DNA from: Candidatus Rokubacteria bacterium RIFCSPLOWO2_02_FULL_72_37 | GTDB lineage: Bacteria > Methylomirabilota > Methylomirabilia > Rokubacteriales > CSP1-6 | Length of the DNA: 14,562 nt | NCBI GenBank assembly: GCA_001790315.1 | Contig: MGCE01000161.1 | Span: 1 to 14,562 of the forward strand | Reading direction: 5' to 3' | Shown here: piece by piece, positions 1 to 7,677 of the stretch | Position numbering within the stretch: position 1 is the first letter of the stretch | Layout: the number at the start of each line of letters is the position of its first letter | Position numbers and translations under genes: made by a program | Notes under the pieces: model-generated | What the model was told of the DNA's origin: nothing | What the model saw: the letters and a program-made list of their open reading frames with translations, nothing else | Databases searched by the model: none

Positions 1-2595
1 GCCGAGATGACGAACCTCGGCATTCCCGTGCCGCCGGGCTTCACCATCACGACCCAGGCCTGGGCCCACTACAACCGCGGCGGCCGGCGATTCCCCGAAG
101 GGCTCTGGGACCAGGCGCTCGAGGCGCTGGGCCGCCTCGAGAAGGCCGCGGGCCTGGCGTTCGGCGACCCCCAGCGCCCGCTCCTCGTGTCGGTGCGGTC
201 GGGCGCGCGCGTGTCGATGCCGGGCATGATGGAAACCGTGCTCAACCTCGGCCTCAACGACCGGACGGTGGAGGCACTCGCCGCGCGCACGAAGAACGAG
301 CGCTTCGCGTGGGACTGCTATCGCCGGTTCATCACGATGTTCTCGAGCGTGGTGCTGGGCATCCGCCGCGACGCCTTCGAGGAGCATCTGACGGCCCTCA
401 AGACACGGCTCGGCGTCGCGACCGACCCGGAGGTCCCGGGCGAAGAGCTCCGCAAGCTGACCGAGGTCTACAAGGACGTCGTGGCCGCGCGCACCGGCTC
501 GCCGTTCCCGCAGGAGCCACAGGAGCAGCTGGAGCGCGCCGTGCGCGCGGTCTTCGATTCCTGGTACGCGAACAAGGCGACCGAGTACCGCCGGATCCAC
601 GACATCCCCGCGGACTGGGGCACGGCCGTGACCATCATGGCGATGGTCTACGGCAATCTCGGCGAGACCTCGGGCACGGGCGTGGGATTCACCCGCGACC
701 CGAGGACGGGTGAGGCGCAGTTCTACGCGGAGTTCCTGGCCAACGCCCAGGGCGAGGACGTCGTCGCCGGCATCCGGACGCCGGAGCACATCGACGACCT
801 CAAGCGCCGCATGCCGGCGATCTACGAGGAGCTGCTCACGATCGCCGACCGGCTGGAGCGGCACTACAAGGACATGCAGGACATCGAGTTCACGGTGCAG
901 GCCGGCACCCTGTACCTGCTCCAGACGCGCTCCGGCAAGCGCTCGGCGCGGGCCGCGGTGCGCGTGGCCGTGGACCTCGTGCACGAGGCGGTGATCGACC
1001 AGCACACCGCCCTGCTGCGGGTTCCGCCGCGCGAGCTGGGCAAGCTCTTCCTGCCCGTGCTGGACCCTGCGGACAAGGAGATCGCGGTGGCGGCGGGCCG
1101 CATCCTGGGCCGCGGGCTTCCCGCTGCGCCCGGTGGCGCGGTCGGGCACGTGGTGTTCGATGCCGACCACGCGGTCGAGCTGGCGCGGAGCGGGCAGAAG
1201 GTCATCCTCGTGCGGCCGGAGACCTCGCCCGAGGACGTCGCGGGCATGTACGCCTCCGAGGGGATCGTCACCTCCCGCGGCGGGCGGACCTCGCACGCGG
1301 CCGTCGTGGCGGTCGGCATGGGCAAGTCGTGCATCGTCGGAGCCAACGACGTCGTCGTCGACGAGGAGCGGCGCGTGTTCATGGCCGGCGGGCGCACCGT
1401 CCGTGAGGGCGACCTGATCTCGATCGACGGCGACACGGGCGAGGTCCTCGTCGACGAGGTCCGGCTGATCCCGCCGATGCTGACCGACGAGATCCGGGTG
1501 TTCCTGTCCTGGGCGGACAACTATCGCTCGCTCGGCGTGCGCGCGAACGCCGACACGCCCGAGGACGCGCGGAAAGCGCGCGAGTTCGGCGCGGAGGGCA
1601 TCGGCCTGGTGCGCACGGAGCACATGTTCTTCGCGCCCGACCGGATCGCGATCGTGCGCGAGATGATCATGGCGAGCGACACGGCCGCCCGGCACGTGGC
1701 CGTGAAGAAGCTCCTCCCGTTCCAGCGCGAGGACTTCGTGGGAATCTTCCGGGCGATGGACGGCCTGCCCGTCACGATCCGGCTCCTCGACCCCCCGCTG
1801 CACGAGTTCCTGCCGAAGTACACGGACCTCCTCGAGGAGTACACGCGGCTGGACGCGCAGCACATGGAGCGGGAGCGGCTCGAGGCGCTGATGGCCAAGG
1901 TGCGCTCGCTGCAGGAGGCGAACCCCATGCTCGGCCACCGGGGATGCCGGCTGGGGATCACGTTCCCCGAGATCTACGGCATGCAGGTGCGCGCCATCAT
2001 GGAGGCCGCGTGCAGCGTGGCCTCGGAGGGGGTCCAGGTCGAGCCCGAGATCATGATCCCGCTGACGGGCACCGTCGGGGAGATGCGGATCACCTACGAG
2101 CAGACCAAGAAGGTGGCCGATGGCGTGCTCGCCGAGAGCGGCGTGACGGTGCCGTATCTGATCGGCACCATGATCGAAGTGCCGCGCGCGGCGCTGATCG
2201 CCGACGCGATCGCCCGGGACGCGGAATTCTTCTCGTTCGGCACGAACGACCTCACGCAGCTGACCTTCGGCTACAGCCGCGACGACGTCGCGAAGTTCCT
2301 GCCCGACTACCTCCAGAAGGGCATCCTCCAGCACGATCCGTTCTCCGTGCTCGACCAGGAAGGGGTGGGCGAGCTGGTCCGGATCGGCATCGAGCGGGGA
2401 CGCCGGACGCGCCCGGACCTCAAGGTGGGCATCTGCGGAGAGCACGGCGGCGACCCGGCGTCGGTCGACTTCTGCCACAGGGTCGGCATGACGTACGTCT
2501 CGTGCTCGCCGTTCATGATCCCCATCGCCCGCCTGAGCGCGGCGCAGGCGCGGATCCGGGCGCGCAACATGGGGGAAGGGGCTGCGGGTGCCTAG
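1..2595 (+). CDS. ppdK: Pyruvate, phosphate dikinase (5' partial)
   Basis: Cytosolic enzyme that interconverts pyruvate + ATP + Pi and PEP + AMP + PPi. The reading frame is open from base 1 (Ala-Glu before the first Met at base 7). Family members start about 20-25 residues earlier with a GKGANLAEM-type segment, so the first ATG is internal and the true start lies left of the window. Domains in order are the ATP-binding N-terminal domain (to about residue 345, with GTGVGFTRDPRTGE), the swivelling phosphohistidine domain with GGRTSHAAVV (catalytic His codon at 1294-1296), and the C-terminal PEP/pyruvate TIM barrel. The barrel shows RTEHMFF, GHRGCRLGI, FSFGTNDLTQ and the catalytic Cys in CGEHGG (codon 2434-2436). 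The Thr-Ser before the His, the usual regulatory positions, are kept. The stop codon TAG lies within the CTAG end of the palindromic element that follows. Identification is secure; only the extreme N-terminus is missing. Confidence 0.97.
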   Translation, partial: AEMTNLGIPVPPGFTITTQAWAHYNRGGRRFPEGLWDQALEALGRLEKAAGLAFGDPQRPLLVSVRSGARVSMPGMMETVLNLGLNDRTVEALAARTKNERFAWDCYRRFITMFSSVVLGIRRDAFEEHLTALKTRLGVATDPEVPGEELRKLTEVYKDVVAARTGSPFPQEPQEQLERAVRAVFDSWYANKATEYRRIHDIPADWGTAVTIMAMVYGNLGETSGTGVGFTRDPRTGEAQFYAEFLANAQGEDVVAGIRTPEHIDDLKRRMPAIYEELLTIADRLERHYKDMQDIEFTVQAGTLYLLQTRSGKRSARAAVRVAVDLVHEAVIDQHTALLRVPPRELGKLFLPVLDPADKEIAVAAGRILGRGLPAAPGGAVGHVVFDADHAVELARSGQKVILVRPETSPEDVAGMYASEGIVTSRGGRTSHAAVVAVGMGKSCIVGANDVVVDEERRVFMAGGRTVREGDLISIDGDTGEVLVDEVRLIPPMLTDEIRVFLSWADNYRSLGVRANADTPEDARKAREFGAEGIGLVRTEHMFFAPDRIAIVREMIMASDTAARHVAVKKLLPFQREDFVGIFRAMDGLPVTIRLLDPPLHEFLPKYTDLLEEYTRLDAQHMERERLEALMAKVRSLQEANPMLGHRGCRLGITFPEIYGMQVRAIMEAACSVASEGVQVEPEIMIPLTGTVGEMRITYEQTKKVADGVLAESGVTVPYLIGTMIEVPRAALIADAIARDAEFFSFGTNDLTQLTFGYSRDDVAKFLPDYLQKGILQHDPFSVLDQEGVGELVRIGIERGRRTRPDLKVGICGEHGGDPASVDFCHRVGMTYVSCSPFMIPIARLSAAQARIRARNMGEGAAGA

Positions 2596-2615
2596 TGTCC
2601 TGAGTCGGAAGTTTG
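2592..2615 (+). repeat. Left terminal inverted repeat
   Basis: Begins CTAGTGTCCTGAGTC and pairs with 2808-2831 at 22 of 24 positions; the two exceptions (2607/2816 and 2614/2809) are G-T pairs. The first four bases overlap the ppdK stop codon TAG. Confidence 0.85.
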
Positions 2616-2629
2616 CACACGACGGTTGC

Positions 2630-2655
2630 CGCTGTGGTGCGGTGGGACGAGGGGC
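2630..2655 (+). repeat. Left inner inverted-repeat arm
   Basis: Exact 26-base reverse complement of 2767-2792. It is separated from the outer arm by about 14 bases whose counterparts on the right are diverged, with a net one-base offset. Confidence 0.85.
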
Positions 2656-2766
2656 TGGGTCGTGACGACCCGTTCCCGCCCCACCGAATACGGGGCGTCA
2701 CCCCGTGAGGTTGGGAACTCCAAACCGGGAAATCGGTCTTCCCGCGGGCCGTGGTCGCACGATCCG

Positions 2767-2792
2767 GCCCCTCGTCCCACCGCACCACAGCG
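2767..2792 (-). repeat. Right inner inverted-repeat arm
   Basis: Exact reverse complement of 2630-2655. Together the two arms would make a 26-bp perfect stem in DNA or RNA. Confidence 0.85.
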
Positions 2793-2807
2793 TCGCCACG
2801 CGAGTGA

Positions 2808-2831
2808 CGAACTTCTGACTCAGGACACTAG
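2808..2831 (-). repeat. Right terminal inverted repeat
   Basis: Mirror of 2592-2615, ending GACTCAGGACACTAG. It lies only 40 bases upstream of the ilvB start, so it borders or includes the ilvB leader. Confidence 0.85.
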
Positions 2832-2871
2832 CTTGACGAGACGTTCATCTAGGGGGGACGAAGGCGTGGGA

Positions 2872-4620
2872 ATGTCCGGTGCACGCATGCTTCTCGAGTG
2901 TCTCAGGCGCGAGGGGGTCGACACGGTCTTCGGGCTGCCGGGGGGCGCCGTGTTGCCGATCTACGACGCGCTGTACGACTTCGAGGGACTGCGCCACATC
3001 CTGGTGCGCCAGGAGGCGGCGGCAGGGCACGCCGCGGAGGGCTACGCGCGGACGACGGGCAAGGTCGGGGTCTGCCTGGTGACGTCGGGGCCGGCCGCGA
3101 CGAACCTCGTCACGGCGCTCCAGGACGCGCTGATGGACTCGATCCCGATCGTCGCGCTCACGGGTCAGGTTCCCACGCACCTCATCGGCAACGACGCGTT
3201 CCAGGAGGCCGACAACGTCGGCATCACGCGTCCGTGCACGAAGCACAACTTCCTCGTGAAGGACGGTCGAGACCTCGGCCCGATCATCCGCGAGGCGTTC
3301 CACATCGCCGCGACCGGACGACCGGGTCCGGTGCACGTCGACCTGCCCAAGGACGTGCTCGTCAAGGACGCCGAGCTCGTGTGGCCCGAGAAAGTGCACA
3401 TGCGCTCCTACAATCCGACGTACGACGGCCACCCGGGACAGATCAAGCGCGCGGCGAAGCTCATGGTGCGGGCGCGGCGGCCGGTGATCTACGCCGGCGG
3501 GGGCGTCATCGCGTCCGACGCGAGCGAGGAGCTCCGGGCGCTGGTCGCGCTGACGCAGGTGCCCGTCACGCAAACCCTCATGGGGCTGGGCGCGTTCCCC
3601 ATGGAAGACCCCCTCTCGCTCGACATGCTGGGGATGCACGGCAGCTACTACGCCAACATGGCCGTCCACCACTCGGACGTGCTGCTCGCCGTGGGCGCCC
3701 GCTTCGACGACCGGGTCACCGGGCGGGTCGACGCGTTCGCGCCGAACGCCGAGATCATCCACATCGACATCGATCCCTCGTCGATCTCGAAGAACCTCAA
3801 GGTCGACGTGCCGATCGTCGGGGACTGCCGACGCGTGCTCAAGGCGCTGATCGCGGCGATACGCGAGGAGATGCGCGGCGACGCGACGTCGCTGGCCCGG
3901 GAGGCGCGCAAACAGTGGACGACCCAGATCGCCGAGTGGCGGCGGAAATGCCCGCTGGACTACGAGTGGGACGACGAGGTCATCAAGCCCCAGCACGTGA
4001 TCCAGGAGATCTCCAATCTCACGCACGGCGAGGCGATGGTCGTCACCGGCGTCGGCCAGCACCAGATGTGGGCCGCGCAGTACTACAAGTTCAAGCACCC
4101 GCGGCGCTGGTGCACCTCCGGCGGGCTCGGGACCATGGGGTACGGCCTGCCGACGGCGATGGGCGTCGCCGCCGCGTGGCCCGACCGGCTCGTCGTCAAT
4201 ATCGACGGCGATGGCTCCTTCCAGATGAACAGCCAGGAGCTGGCCACCTGCTTCGAGAACAACCTGGCGGTGAAGACGGTGCTCCTGAACAACCGGGGCC
4301 ACGGGATGGTCCGCCAGTGGCAGGACATCATCTACAAGGGCCGCTTCTGCGCGATCGACTTCGGGCCGAGCCCGGACTTCGTGAAGCTCGCGGACGCCTA
4401 CGGCTGCACCGGTATCCGGGCCACGAAGCCGTCCGAGGTGGTGCCCGCGCTGGAGAAGGCGTTCTCGACGCCGGGCCCGGTCGTCGTCGACGTGTGGGTG
4501 GACAAGTGGGAGTTCGTGTTCCCGATGGTGCCGGCCGGCGGCGCGAACACGGAGATGATCCTGGAGAAGCCCGGGCGCGCGGCCAAGGAAAAGGCCGCGA
4601 GGGCGCAGACGGGGTTCTGA
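2872..4620 (+). CDS. ilvB: Acetolactate synthase large subunit
   Basis: Thiamine-diphosphate enzyme making 2-acetolactate from two pyruvates (valine/leucine) or 2-aceto-2-hydroxybutyrate from pyruvate + 2-oxobutyrate (isoleucine). It is 582 residues, normal for the catalytic subunit. It begins MSGARMLLECLRREGVDTVFGLPGG; the catalytic Glu is E48 in RQEAAAGHAAEG. Other markers are TSGPAATN, RFDDRVTGR and the ThDP/Mg motif GDGS at 446-449 followed by NN at 473-474. The ATG at 2872 is preceded by GAAGG (2860-2864). An in-frame GTG at 2866, eight bases after AGGGGGG (2851-2857), would add two residues and is also possible. The frame is open back through the palindromic element but that extension is not family-like. 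The stop overlaps the ilvN start (TGATG). No clear promoter is seen in the 40 bases after the element. Confidence 0.97.
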   Translation: MSGARMLLECLRREGVDTVFGLPGGAVLPIYDALYDFEGLRHILVRQEAAAGHAAEGYARTTGKVGVCLVTSGPAATNLVTALQDALMDSIPIVALTGQVPTHLIGNDAFQEADNVGITRPCTKHNFLVKDGRDLGPIIREAFHIAATGRPGPVHVDLPKDVLVKDAELVWPEKVHMRSYNPTYDGHPGQIKRAAKLMVRARRPVIYAGGGVIASDASEELRALVALTQVPVTQTLMGLGAFPMEDPLSLDMLGMHGSYYANMAVHHSDVLLAVGARFDDRVTGRVDAFAPNAEIIHIDIDPSSISKNLKVDVPIVGDCRRVLKALIAAIREEMRGDATSLAREARKQWTTQIAEWRRKCPLDYEWDDEVIKPQHVIQEISNLTHGEAMVVTGVGQHQMWAAQYYKFKHPRRWCTSGGLGTMGYGLPTAMGVAAAWPDRLVVNIDGDGSFQMNSQELATCFENNLAVKTVLLNNRGHGMVRQWQDIIYKGRFCAIDFGPSPDFVKLADAYGCTGIRATKPSEVVPALEKAFSTPGPVVVDVWVDKWEFVFPMVPAGGANTEMILEKPGRAAKEKAARAQTGF

Positions 4621-5195
4621 TGCAGAACGGGGGCGATCCGCGCAAGCATACGATCGCCGTGCACGTCGAGAACAAGTTCGGCGTCCTCTCGCGCGTCGCC
4701 GGCCTGTTCTCGGCGCGCGGCTACAACATCGAGAGCCTGTCCGTCGGCGAGACGCTCGACACGAGCGTCTCGAGGATGACGCTCGTCGTCCGCGGCGACG
4801 AGTTCGTGATCGAGCAGGTCACCAAGCAGCTCCACAAGCTGATCGACGTGATCAAGGTCACCGATCTGACCGACGAGAGCCACGTCGAGCGCGAGCTGGT
4901 CCTGATCCGGGTGAACGCGGAGCCGCAGAACCGCGCGGAGGTGCTCCGGGTCGCCGACATCTTTCGCGCGAAGGTGGTCGACGTGACGCCGACGAGCTAC
5001 GTCCTCGAGGCGACCGGCGACGAGGGCAAGCTCGAAGCGCTGCTCGAGCTGCTGCGGCCGCTGGGTGTCCAGGAGCTGGTGCGGACGGGCAAAGTCGCGA
5101 TCGCCCGCGGTCCGAAGACGCGCGTGCGCCGCACGGAGCCGCCGCGGAAGGCGCGGACCCCGGACGATCCCAAGGTCATCGGCTTCGCCGATTAA
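4620..5195 (+). CDS. ilvN: Acetolactate synthase small (regulatory) subunit
   Basis: ACT-domain regulatory subunit that activates IlvB and in the family confers valine feedback inhibition. It is 191 residues, slightly longer than the E. coli IlvH type (about 163). The N-terminal ACT domain (about residues 9-85) shows HTIAVHVENKFGVLSRVAGL, ARGYNIESLSVG and QLHKLIDVIKV. The C-terminal half has VERELVLIRV, DVTPTSYVLEATG and ELVRTGKVAIARG. The last 25 or so residues are a basic/proline-rich tail rich in Arg, Lys and Pro, beyond the conserved domain. The ATG shares its A with the ilvB stop (TGATG), so the two are probably translationally coupled. The long open frame upstream of this start is the out-of-frame shadow of ilvB and was not used. 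Named ilvN here; the class is also called ilvH. Confidence 0.96.
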   Translation: MQNGGDPRKHTIAVHVENKFGVLSRVAGLFSARGYNIESLSVGETLDTSVSRMTLVVRGDEFVIEQVTKQLHKLIDVIKVTDLTDESHVERELVLIRVNAEPQNRAEVLRVADIFRAKVVDVTPTSYVLEATGDEGKLEALLELLRPLGVQELVRTGKVAIARGPKTRVRRTEPPRKARTPDDPKVIGFAD

Positions 5196-5225
5196 CCCTC
5201 ACACCGCAGAAAGGAACGGGTTCGC

Positions 5226-6230
5226 ATGGCCGCGAAGATCTACTACGATCAGGACGCCGACCTGGGACTCCTCAAGGGGCGGAAGATCGCGATCATCGGG
5301 TACGGCAGCCAGGGCCACGCCCACGCGCTCAACCTCAAGGACAGTGGACAGAGCGTGATCGTCGGCCTCTACAAGGGCTCGAAGAGCTGGAGCAAGGCCG
5401 AGAAGGACGGCCTCTCGGTGGTGAGCGTGGGCGAGGCGGCGAAGGCCGCCGACATCATCATGCTCCTGCTGCCGGACCAGAGCCAGCGCCAGGTGTTCGA
5501 GGCCGAGATCCGGGACGGCCTCGGCAAGGGCAAGATGCTGATGTTCGCGCACGGCTTCAACATCCACTTCAACCAGGTGGTGCCGCCGCCCGATGTCGAC
5601 GTGACGATGATCGCGCCCAAGGCGCCCGGGCACGTCATGCGCGACCTGTTCACCGAGGGGCCCGGGGTGCCGGCGCTCCTCGCCGTGCACCAGGACGTCA
5701 CGGGGAAGGCCAAGGACATGGCCCTCGCCTACGGCAGGGGTGTCGGGTGCACCCGGGCGGGCGTCATCGAGACGACGTTCAAGGAAGAGACGGAGACGGA
5801 CCTCTTCGGAGAGCAGACGACGCTCTGCGGCGGCGTCTCCCATCTGATCAAGGCGGCCTTCGAGACCCTGGTCGAGGCGGGCTATCAGCCCGAGATCGCC
5901 TACTTCGAGTGCATGCACGAGATGAAGCTCATCGTGGATCTCTTCTACCAGGGCGGCCTCGCCTACATGCGCTACTCGGTGTCCGACACGGCCGAGTACG
6001 GCGACTACACGCGGGGTCCGCGTGTCGTGAGCGACCAGACGAAGGCGGAGATGAAGCGGATCCTCGAGGAGATCCAGTCGGGCCAGTTCGCGCGCGAGTG
6101 GGTGCTGGAGAACCAGGCCAACCGCGCCGGCTTTCTCACCATGCGGCGCCGCGACGCCGAGCACTCGATCGAGGAGGTCGGCCAGCGGCTGCGGAAGATG
6201 ATGTCCTGGATCAAGCCCCCGAGGATGTAG
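5226..6230 (+). CDS. ilvC: Ketol-acid reductoisomerase, class I
   Basis: Mg-dependent isomeroreductase converting acetolactate or acetohydroxybutyrate to the 2,3-dihydroxy acids, the second shared branched-chain step. It is 334 residues, the short class I length. The Rossmann motif GYGSQG is at 25-30; the catalytic AHG has H109, followed by APKAPGH (131-136) where most relatives have APKGPGH. Metal-binding acids are D192 and E196 (DLFGEQ) and E228 and E232 (ECMHE). The cofactor-specificity loop reads GLYKGSKSW (47-55). Most NADPH enzymes have an Arg where Y49 stands, while S52 and S54 remain, so cofactor preference may be altered. AGAAAGGA (5208-5215) lies ten bases before the ATG, which follows ilvN by 30 bases. 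Identification is secure. Confidence 0.97.
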   Translation: MAAKIYYDQDADLGLLKGRKIAIIGYGSQGHAHALNLKDSGQSVIVGLYKGSKSWSKAEKDGLSVVSVGEAAKAADIIMLLLPDQSQRQVFEAEIRDGLGKGKMLMFAHGFNIHFNQVVPPPDVDVTMIAPKAPGHVMRDLFTEGPGVPALLAVHQDVTGKAKDMALAYGRGVGCTRAGVIETTFKEETETDLFGEQTTLCGGVSHLIKAAFETLVEAGYQPEIAYFECMHEMKLIVDLFYQGGLAYMRYSVSDTAEYGDYTRGPRVVSDQTKAEMKRILEEIQSGQFAREWVLENQANRAGFLTMRRRDAEHSIEEVGQRLRKMMSWIKPPRM

Positions 6231-6872
6231 ATGGGCACATCTCGCTTCCACGTTCCCCTCGCCCCCGAGGGCTGGCCGTTCGTCGCGATTCCGGCGGCGC
6301 TCGCCGCCGCGCTCGTCGTGCGTGGCCACCGGGCGCTCGCCGCCCCGTTCGCGGTCGCGTCGCTCGCGGCGCTGGGGTTCTTCCGTGATCCGGAGCGGGA
6401 GCCGCCGGCCGTCGCCGACGGCGTGCTGGCGCCGGCCGACGGGCGGGTCCTCGCGGTCGAGGAGACGGAGGACGCCTTCGTCGGACCGGCCGTGCGCGTG
6501 GCGATCTTCCTGTCGCCGCTCGACGTCCACGTCAACCGCGCGCCCATCGCGAGCCTCGTCGCCGGGGTCGCCTGGACGCGCGGGCGGTTCGTGGCCGCGT
6601 ACCGCCGTGACTCCTCGGACGTCAACGAGCGCTGCACGCTCCACCTCCAGGGAGAGCGTGCACGGGTCACGGTCGTGCAGATCGCGGGCGTGGTCGCCCG
6701 GCGCATCGTGTGCCGGGTCGGGGCGGGGGACAAGCTCGTCGCGGGCGCGCGCTTCGGCATGATCCGCTTCGGCTCCCGGACCGATTGCCTGATGCCACGG
6801 GGCACGCGCGTCACGGTGCGCGTCGGCGACCGGGTGACCGCCGGCGTGACCGTCATCGGGATGTTGACATGA
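6231..6872 (+). CDS. psd: Phosphatidylserine decarboxylase, short form
   Basis: Pyruvoyl-dependent decarboxylase turning phosphatidylserine into phosphatidylethanolamine. It is 213 residues, typical of the short (PSD-B/archaetidylserine-type) proenzymes rather than the roughly 320-residue E. coli form. A hydrophobic stretch at about residues 15-50 probably anchors it to the inner membrane. LAPADGRV contains D70 and DVHVNRAP contains H100. The self-cleavage site is G181-S182 in IRFGSRTD, where Ser would become the pyruvoyl group; D70-H100-S182 form the expected processing triad. The ATG directly abuts the ilvC stop (TAGATG), and the gene ends in an ATGA overlap with pssA, its biochemical predecessor. 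The psd-pssA pair inside an ilv-leu cluster is a known arrangement in some phyla. Confidence 0.94.
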   Translation: MGTSRFHVPLAPEGWPFVAIPAALAAALVVRGHRALAAPFAVASLAALGFFRDPEREPPAVADGVLAPADGRVLAVEETEDAFVGPAVRVAIFLSPLDVHVNRAPIASLVAGVAWTRGRFVAAYRRDSSDVNERCTLHLQGERARVTVVQIAGVVARRIVCRVGAGDKLVAGARFGMIRFGSRTDCLMPRGTRVTVRVGDRVTAGVTVIGMLT

Positions 6873-7663
6873 TGCGGCGCCACGGCAAGGGACCCCGGCG
6901 CCGCCGGTGGCACGAGCTCCGTGAACGGCGGGGCCAGGGCATCTACCTGCTGCCGAGCCTCCTGACGACCGGCAACCTCTTCTGCGGCTTCTTCGCGCTG
7001 CTCCTCAGCGTGGAAGGCCGCTACCGGGAGGCCGCCTTCGCGATCTTCGTCGCGATGGTGATGGACATGCTGGACGGGCGCGTCGCCCGCCTGATGAAGG
7101 CGACGAGCCAGTTCGGCGTCGAGTTCGACTCGCTGGCGGACGTCGTGTCGTTCTGCGTCGCGCCCGCGTTCCTGATCTACTCGTTCGCGCTCTCCACGGT
7201 GGGCCGCCCGGCGTGGTTCGGGGCGTTCCTGTTCGTCGTGTGCGGCGCGCTGCGGCTGGCGCGGTTCAACGTGTACACGGGCGTCACCGACCGGCGGTAC
7301 TTCGTCGGGCTCTCGACGCCGGCCGCCGCGGGCGTCGTGTGCGCCACGGTGCTCCTGCTCCAGGGCGTCGAGCCCTCGCGGTGGCTCCTGGTGTCCATCG
7401 CCGCGGGAACCTATGTGGTCGCGCTGCTGATGGTGTCGACGTTCCGGTACTGGTCGTTCAAGGAGCTCGACTTCGCCCGCCGGCGTCCGGTGCAGACGCT
7501 GCTGCTCGTCGTGCTGGGCGTCATGATCGTGGCGACGCAACACGAGGTGTTCCTCTTCCTCGTGTTCGCCGGCTACGCCGTGTCGGGGCCCATCCGCCGG
7601 CTGATCCTCGGGCGCGGGCCCGTGGCGACGCCCGGAGAGCATCCGGCCAAGGAACATCCGTAA
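6869..7663 (+). CDS. pssA: CDP-diacylglycerol-serine O-phosphatidyltransferase
   Basis: Integral membrane CDP-alcohol phosphatidyltransferase that makes phosphatidylserine from CDP-diacylglycerol and serine, supplying Psd. It is 264 residues. After a basic N-terminus (about 1-22) it carries the family signature DxxDGxxAR...G...D...D: D66, D69, G70, A73, R74, G83, D87 and D91. Several hydrophobic segments follow across roughly residues 95-250, including stretches near 98-115, 155-170, 180-195 and 215-240. This is the Bacillus-type class, not the unrelated E. coli PssA. The ATG lies in ATGATG at 6869-6874 and overlaps the psd stop by four bases; the second ATG could also serve. The frame is open upstream but out of phase with psd and not family-like. 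Confidence 0.95.
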   Translation: MMRRHGKGPRRRRWHELRERRGQGIYLLPSLLTTGNLFCGFFALLLSVEGRYREAAFAIFVAMVMDMLDGRVARLMKATSQFGVEFDSLADVVSFCVAPAFLIYSFALSTVGRPAWFGAFLFVVCGALRLARFNVYTGVTDRRYFVGLSTPAAAGVVCATVLLLQGVEPSRWLLVSIAAGTYVVALLMVSTFRYWSFKELDFARRRPVQTLLLVVLGVMIVATQHEVFLFLVFAGYAVSGPIRRLILGRGPVATPGEHPAKEHP

Positions 7664-7677
7664 CCGAGGGGGGACTC

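Larger units (their letters stand above)
2592..2831. mobile_element. 240-bp palindromic MITE-like element
   Basis: A non-coding stretch between ppdK and ilvB is almost wholly self-complementary. The outer arms 2592-2615 and 2808-2831 pair at 22 of 24 positions and both end in CTAG. The inner arms 2630-2655 and 2767-2792 are exact 26-base inverted repeats, and pairing continues with small bulges to about 2670/2753. The centre holds two small hairpins (CGGGG/CCCCG at 2691-2705 and CGGGAA/TTCCCG at 2726-2744). There is no transposase. The structure fits a miniature inverted-repeat element, possibly mobilised by an IS630/Tc1-mariner type transposase that duplicates TA; the family assignment is inference. 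Removing the element together with one TA restores a plausible ancestral junction in which ppdK ends GCC TAG. A structured regulatory RNA or attenuator upstream of ilvB is an alternative reading. Confidence 0.7.

Noticed and set aside
2626..2871. Upstream extension of ilvB through the palindromic element
   Set aside because: The extra 82 residues translate inverted-repeat DNA, resemble no acetolactate synthase N-terminus, and a good start with a Shine-Dalgarno lies at 2872.
2898..4619. Long N-terminal extension of ilvN
   Set aside because: It is the out-of-frame shadow of ilvB; IlvN homology begins at the ATG overlapping the ilvB stop.
5199..6644. Long antisense open frame (481 residues) over ilvC and psd
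   Set aside because: It is a shadow of high-GC third-codon bias: very rich in Arg, His, Val and Leu without any recognisable motif, and fully opposite two well-supported genes.
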